A program made the translations under genes and the position numbers. Below the pieces are notes generated by a model that worked only from the letters and a program-made list of their open reading frames with translations, did not search any database and was not told where the DNA came from. Shown here in pieces: positions 58,760 through 64,000 of a DNA stretch of 64,000 nt. Position 1 is the stretch's first letter. Each line of letters begins with the position of its first letter. Source of the stretch: Lumbricus terrestris. Lineage: Eukaryota; Annelida; Clitellata; Crassiclitellata; Lumbricidae. Where the stretch lies: contig OX457052.1 of NCBI GenBank assembly GCA_949752735.1, positions 18,090,649 through 18,154,648 of the forward strand, read 5' to 3'.

Positions 58760-60050
58760 ATATTATATATAGGTATACTGTAGGGAAATAAATACTATTA
58801 CAAATAGAAAATTTATATATGCTAAGCCAAACCTTTCTATGTGTGTACGTATGCATACATACATGGATACATACGTACATGAATACGTTGAATAGATGGC
58901 AAGTTCTTGCTGGGTCACCCACTTTCAGGCTTACGTTTTTCAATAAGGTTTCAGATCCCTCTAGTGTTAGACTAAAACTTTATTGTGCGGACCTATAGTA
59001 GCGGATGAACAATGGCGGATTTCTTTTGGAATATTATTGTGACGAGCAACCATAATTATGACATTTACATGTGCCTTTGACTGCATTATGCGTGGACTTG
59101 ATAATATTGTGATGGGTGATGAATACGTCTATTGCTCGTCCTTTAATCCTATAGTTACCGAATACTGCCAATGGCGTGGCTTAAGCTTTATTTCAATGAA
59201 GTTCCTAATAAGTCTACCTAATTGTCTGATGCGCTAGTCTAGCACGTCGTTTGTAGAGCAGCCAGCCAGTGAGATATCAAACTTTCTGCGACGAATGAAA
59301 GCTTTTTTGCAGTGGTTGCTAAGCGATTTTTTAGCTTCAAAACGTTTACGAAAGTCATCCACTTAGGTCAACGGTCGTTGTTTATTATTCGAATTAATTG
59401 AGTCTATCGAAAGACATATACTTAAACACCTGCTTTCACATATTATCACCCCAGAGGCTCCGAAAAACATCTATAAATAATAACAGGAAGTATATTAATT
59501 CTTTGAAAAGAGCGAGTGCATAGGCAAACAGGATGAAGCTATCTCAGTGTGTCGCTTTACAAATAAACTCCGAGATTCATCTAAAATCATCTGTCTGTAC
59601 TGTAGGGGAATCCATCACGTGAGATGTCGTTTACTGACATCCCTTTAGGCATAGGTTACACCCCAGTATGCCACACACGTGATGCTTCTGTGAATTTACG
59701 CCTATAGCAGCTGTCGAATAATCTGATCCGCCTAGGCATTTAATGCGCTAATGACTCTCCATATTATGTCATGTAGGCTACGCACGGAGGGTGGGAGTAA
59801 CCGGATTTAGGCAATTTGCGTAGGTGTGCGTATGGCGGGTAGGGTCCGACAAAATGTACGTAGGCTACACAAAATATTAATTTATGATGTCCACATTAAC
59901 CTATAATTATTACCTATTACTCTGTGTTTTTAAATAGTCATCCTATTAATTTTGATTACATTTGGATTAAATTCTTTTCAGATCTAGACAGTAAACCATT
60001 AGGTCTACAGTCAGCAAATTTTGGCTAATAAAAATGATGTTTGGCAGAAG
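58760..60050. other. gene-free stretch
   Basis: AT-rich sequence with a small CATA run near 58850. No exon or element ends recognised. Confidence 0.4.
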
Positions 60051-60053
60051 TCA

Positions 60054-60568
60054 GTGGTGTAGCCAGGAATTTTTCATGGGAGTGGGGGTTTGAGGTTTTT
60101 GTTGCCTGGCCGGATACCCTTTCCGAAACCAGCCCAACAGCCTTACAGTAAATAAAAAAGGGAATAAAGTAACGAAGAGAATAAAGTAAGAAAAACAATT
60201 GTTACTACAAGCAATTGTTTTGATTTTCCCGCTAAATAGGGCCCCAAGTAACTATGAAGACATTTCATTAATACACACCACAGTTTGATGAAATAATATA
60301 GGTTCATCGCTTTAATTCATTTGAACTTGAAAAGCAGAACACGTATTCGAATACTGAATTCGAGTATGAGTGGCCTGTATAATTTCATTTGGTACAGCAC
60401 ATCAGCATGTCTAGACCGCTGATAAAAAACATTCATCCTCGTGTATCTGTCGAGACTCTTAAAATATAATAATCTCGAACGATTTTTTAATGATTCGACT
60501 ATGAGGTAGACTCAAATATAATTTTACTTAAGTGGATAAATAACCTTAAACAACTTTTTCATAGGTCA
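60054..60568. mobile_element. hAT-type MITE (CAGTGGCGTAGCC family), copy 2, interrupted
   Basis: Left end CAGTGGTGTAGCCAGG and the same interior as 49116-49374 up to about 60230, then about 300 bp of other DNA including the repeat arm 60308-60525, then the MITE interior resumes (AAGTGGATAAAT). The copia LTR cuts it off at 60570. Confidence 0.7.
60308..60525 (-). repeat. dispersed repeat, arm 2 of the inverted pair
   Basis: Reverse-complement partner of 56345-56607. Confidence 0.8.
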
Positions 60569-60569
60569 A

Positions 60570-60770
60570 TGGTGTTAAGAAACGAAGCGGATCACTTAGT
60601 AAACGATAAGATTTTAATAAGATTAATCGCCATGATCCATAACTGAACTAGCTGTCATTCTGCTGTTACCGGAAAAGGAAAGAACAGAACACGAGAAAGA
60701 AGAACCGACGACTACACAATGTTAGAGTAATCATAGTCGTTACATAGCGCTAGATCTGTAAAGTCCAACA
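60570..60770 (-). repeat. copia 3' LTR
   Basis: 201 bp, TG..CA ends, adjacent to the polypurine tract at 60771-60780. The 5' partner lies outside the window. Confidence 0.8.
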
Positions 60771-60825
60771 CCCCTCCTTAACGACTACTTTACCATAACA
60801 TCATAACAAAGAATAAACTGTTCTC

Positions 60826-63800
60826 TCAATTTAGCCCAATTTCACTAGTAAACTTCCTAGTTTTAACTGCTTCCAAAGGCTTAGTTAAGAGATCAGCAAT
60901 CATGTGTTCACTGGGACAATACTTAATGTCTAGTTCCTTCTTTCTGTACATTTCTCGTACGAAATGATACTTAGTTCCGATATGCTTTGTTCTGTAACTG
61001 TTTTCAAAACACCCGGATCTTTCATGACCATATTTTCTTCATAAGTTCTTCAAACTTCTTTAACATTGTAGATTTTGTCGATGCTACAATCAGGTCATCC
61101 ACATGAATTGAGATATAAATCCATCCATCATCGTACTGTTTTGAATATAAACATAGATCATTGTCACTTCACTTGTATCCATCAGTGACAAGTACTTCAT
61201 TGAGCTTTTTGTTCCATTCATTTGCTCCTTGTTTAAGTCCATATAAATTCTTTTTCAATTTACAGACTTCAGTAGGCCTAGTGCCTTTCTGATATCCATC
61301 AGGTTGTTTCATGTAGACTTCATGAGATAGGTCACCATTTAGGTAAGCTGTTTCCACATCATAGTGTTTTACTATCATGCCTTTAGAACCTGCTATAGTC
61401 AAGATAGTTCTCAGAGTTGATGGTTTTGCTACTGGAGCAAATACTTCATCATAATCTTCTCCAAATTTCTGAGAATATCCTTGTGCTACTAAACGAGCTT
61501 TATATCTTGTTATATTTCCCTTTTCATCTTTCTTGATTTTGGTAAACCCATTTGCTACCAATGGCTGTTTTGTTTTCAGGTAATTCTGTTAAGACCCATG
61601 TTCCATTTTCATTCAATGATTTCATTTCATCATCCATTGCTTTCCGCCAGTATTCTTGTTGTTGACTAGATATGGCTTCCTTGTAACTTCTTGGTTCTGA
61701 CTCAACCGTTGTTATTTTATCCATGGTTTCAATTAGTCTTTCAGGCGGTTTTGCCTTGTTGACTCTTTCTGATCTTCTTAAATTTACCTGAGTGTCTGTA
61801 GTGTCTGTAGTTTCCTTATCAGTTTGTGTAATTTCTTCCTCGGGTAATTGATGTGTCGGAAAAAGAATAGTTTCATCATCAAAATCTGAATTTGATGACT
61901 GCTCTTCAATGTCCAAATCAAAATCACCCTCTTTTGACAAATGTGGATCTGTCTCGAGAAAAATTACATCTCTACTGACGTATACTTTGTTAGTATTCAC
62001 ATCTAGTAGTCTGTAACCTTTTGTGCCTCTTTCATAACCAACGAAGGTCAATTTCTTGGCTTTATCTTCCAATTTCTGTCTTTTCTCTGCAGGAATTGCT
62101 ACGTACGCTTTCGATCCGAATCTCTTTATGTAGCTTAAATTTGGTTTTCTTTTGTTCCATCTTTCATAGGGAGTGACTTCAATCCCTTCAACTGGTAATC
62201 TGTTCTGTAAATGGTTTGCTGTCATTATGGTTTCACCCCAAAATTGTAGCGGTAGATCTGCATCCTTTAACATGCATCTTGTCATCTCGGTGAGATAACG
62301 ATTCTTTATTTCCGCAGAACCATTCTGTTGAGGAGTATAAGGGTTTGTGAATTCTGCTCGAATTCCTTCACTTTTCATGAAATTCTGTAACCTTTGGGCT
62401 GTGTATTCCCCTCCTCTATCTGATCGAATTCTTTTCGGTGTTTTACCAAACCTTGTCTGTACATACTTGACGTACTCTTGAATCTTTTCAGGTACTTCAG
62501 ATTTATTTGCCAATAAATACACTTCTGTATATTTACTGTGATCATCAATCATCGTCATGAAATATCTTTTCCCACCAGGTGTTGTTGTCTGCATTGGTCC
62601 ACAAACATCTGTATGTATTAAGTCTAGAATCTCATCTGACTTGGAATCTGACTTCTTTGGAATTGACTTTCTTGTCATCTTTGTTTGAATGCAACATTCA
62701 CACACACTTGAGAATTTACACGGCTTGATGATGCTCCCGGATCCTTTATTCTGATTCACCATGTTTTGAATGGCTTTTGGATCTCTGTGTCCCATTCTGT
62801 TATGCCAAACGTGTATGCAACCTGTGCAACTTTGTGCAACATGTGCGATATGTGTTTCCTTTACTTTATTCGTTTGGTCAGAGATTCTCAATTCAAACAA
62901 ATCATTTTTGTCATCTGCAATTGCTATTGCTTCTCCATCCTTTATGATGGTGCATTTGTTTTCCTTGAATCTCACTTCACAACCTTTACTGACAAGTTTC
63001 TTTACTGAAATTAAATTTCCTTTCAATTGTGGGACGTACAAGACTCCACACAATTTTGCAACATGTATCTCTCCGTTTTCCTTTATGAAATTTATCATCA
63101 CATCACCAATTCCAGCTGTTTTAATCTTTCGACCATCAGCGAGAAAAACTTCACTGTTGTACTGTCTGTTAATGTTCAAGAAGAAATTTCTGTTACTGCA
63201 CATATGTGTTGTTGCACCAGAATCAACGTGCCAAACACTACTTATGTCTTTTTCGTTTGCTTTAAGACATGTATGTGCTACACTTTCTGTTGGTTTTTCT
63301 TCATTGAAATTTTCTCTCAACGTTTTAACCGCGTGGTCCGGATTTCTTTTCTTCCACTGGATGTACTTTCTGCAATCTCTTTTTAAGTGGTTAGGTTTCC
63401 TACAGAAGTAACATGTGCGATGTTCCTTAGGATTTGTTTCTGGTTCTGTTGCCTTTAAAACTTTTAATTCCTGTCCTTTATGTGTTGAGGAATTACTTGT
63501 CCTTCTTGTAAACTCTTCAAAGAGTTTGTTTTTGACTAATTCAACAGTCAAATCACCTTCAGGTCTGCTTTCTAATGCCGTAATCAGTGTCCCGTAACTT
63601 TCTGGAAGACTACTGAGGAAGAAAGCAACTGTTAAATGCTCTGCCAACGTTTCTCCCAACGCCGTGAGCTGGTCAATTAAATTTTCCATTTCCGCAAGAT
63701 GGTTTTGCATATCACCATGTTCTGTTAACTTTAATGCACACAGTTTTCTCAATAATTGACTTTACTGGACAGTGTTGCCTTTTGATGATACTTCTTTAAT

Positions 63801-63955
63801 TGTTCCCATGAACCTTTTGCCGTAGTTTCTTTCCTTATTAGATGAAGTTGGTTGTCTTCAACTAACAAACCTATCGTGGCTCTTGCTTTTCCATCTTTAC
63901 TTTGCCACGTTTCCGTAATAGGATCGGGGGTTTCTTTAGTGACAGTGTCCCACAA
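60826..63955 (-). pseudogene. copia Gag-Pol polyprotein with frameshifts and stops
   Basis: Gag N-terminal piece (63749-63955), then after a frameshift a 742-codon frame (61524-63752): gag with zinc knuckle CYFCRKPNHLKRDC, protease WHVDSGATTHMCS, integrase HNRMGH..CECCIQTKM and DVCGPM..RSDRGGEYT..TPQQNG, start of RT (MDDEMKSLNENGTW). A frameshift near 61550 leads to GFTKIKKDEKG..YKARLVAQGYSQ..YLNGDLSHEVYMKQPDGY..LYGLKQG, then a TGA at 61169. Beyond it HVDDLIVAS is readable. An internal deletion near 61025 joins to RNase H (TKHIGTKYHF, MIADLLTKPL) ending at 60826. Several lesions, so inactive. A GGCCTA gain adds RP in frame at 61273-61280. Confidence 0.9.
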
Positions 63956-64000
63956 AACCTCTTTAATTAACAGAAGTTCAACTTTAAACTTCCAAATCTG

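Larger units (their letters stand above)
60570..64000 (-). mobile_element. Ty1/copia LTR retrotransposon, defective, truncated by the window edge
   Basis: Minus strand. The 3' LTR (60570-60770) begins TGTTGGACTTTACAG and ends ACACCA, preceded by a polypurine tract TAAGGAGGGG. Gag-Pol lies upstream in the copia order gag, protease, integrase, RT, RNase H. The 5' LTR is beyond the window. It inserted into the MITE at 60054-60568. Confidence 0.9.

Noticed and set aside
62770..63411. 213-codon plus-strand frame
   Set aside because: Antisense of the copia gag-protease region, which is clearly coding on the minus strand.

Overview
Eukaryotic, intron-bearing, repeat-saturated DNA. The split genes use GT-AG introns, and the window holds LINEs, tRNA-derived SINEs, hAT, mariner and Harbinger-type DNA transposons, a Ty1/copia element and long microsatellites. 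A marine invertebrate deuterostome (echinoderm-like) fits the receptor-type genes, the Mab-21 gene and the LINE type best, but that assignment is inference. There are no operons or other prokaryotic features.

The backbone is a plus-strand tandem array of single-pass (type I) membrane receptor genes built from phase-1/phase-1 exons. R0 (3' end only, 4924-8783) has a Ser-rich repeat stalk, a transmembrane segment and a tyrosine-rich tail with an ITIM-type VDYQDL. R1 (21962-32877, 7 exons, 366 aa) and R2 (37912-47667, 7 exons, 357 aa) share one plan: signal peptide, PAN/apple-like domain, Thr/Ala mucin-like stalk, second PAN-like domain, short linker, transmembrane segment, tail with paired YxxI motifs. 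R3 shows only its signal-peptide exon (56043-56124). R1 and R2 with their flanks form two units of a segmental duplication (start-to-start distances 15.95 and 18.13 kb). Comparing the units dates most mobile-element insertions as older or younger than the duplication.

A minus-strand gene between R0 and R1 (14308-17197) has a 962-codon final exon encoding a Mab-21/cGAS-like nucleotidyltransferase fold plus a long helical C-terminal half. Its motifs (GSSAE, D67/D69, D183) suggest an intact catalytic triad. A nucleotide second-messenger sensor beside ITIM/ITAM-like receptors would fit an innate-immunity neighbourhood, but this is inference.

Layout: 1-4.4 kb repeats and a TIR element; 4.4-8.8 kb SINE and R0; 10.2-13.4 kb minus-strand LINE; 14.3-17.2 kb Mab-21 gene; 17.2-21.9 kb intergenic with a fold-back; 21.96-37.9 kb unit 1; 37.9-56.0 kb unit 2, expanded by a SINE, a GC-rich LTR-like block, MITEs and LINE pieces; 56.0 kb R3 exon 1; 57.2-58.8 kb decayed hAT; 60.6-64.0 kb copia on the minus strand, running off the window.

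The most unusual sequence signal is the octamer TAGGCCTA, with about 40 copies by eye. Paralogous copies repeatedly show it as a 6-bp GGCCTA gain at a plain TA dinucleotide, with 5-bp variants giving TAGGCTA/TAGCCTA. One such gain lies in the R2 tail and breaks a YxxI motif present in R1.
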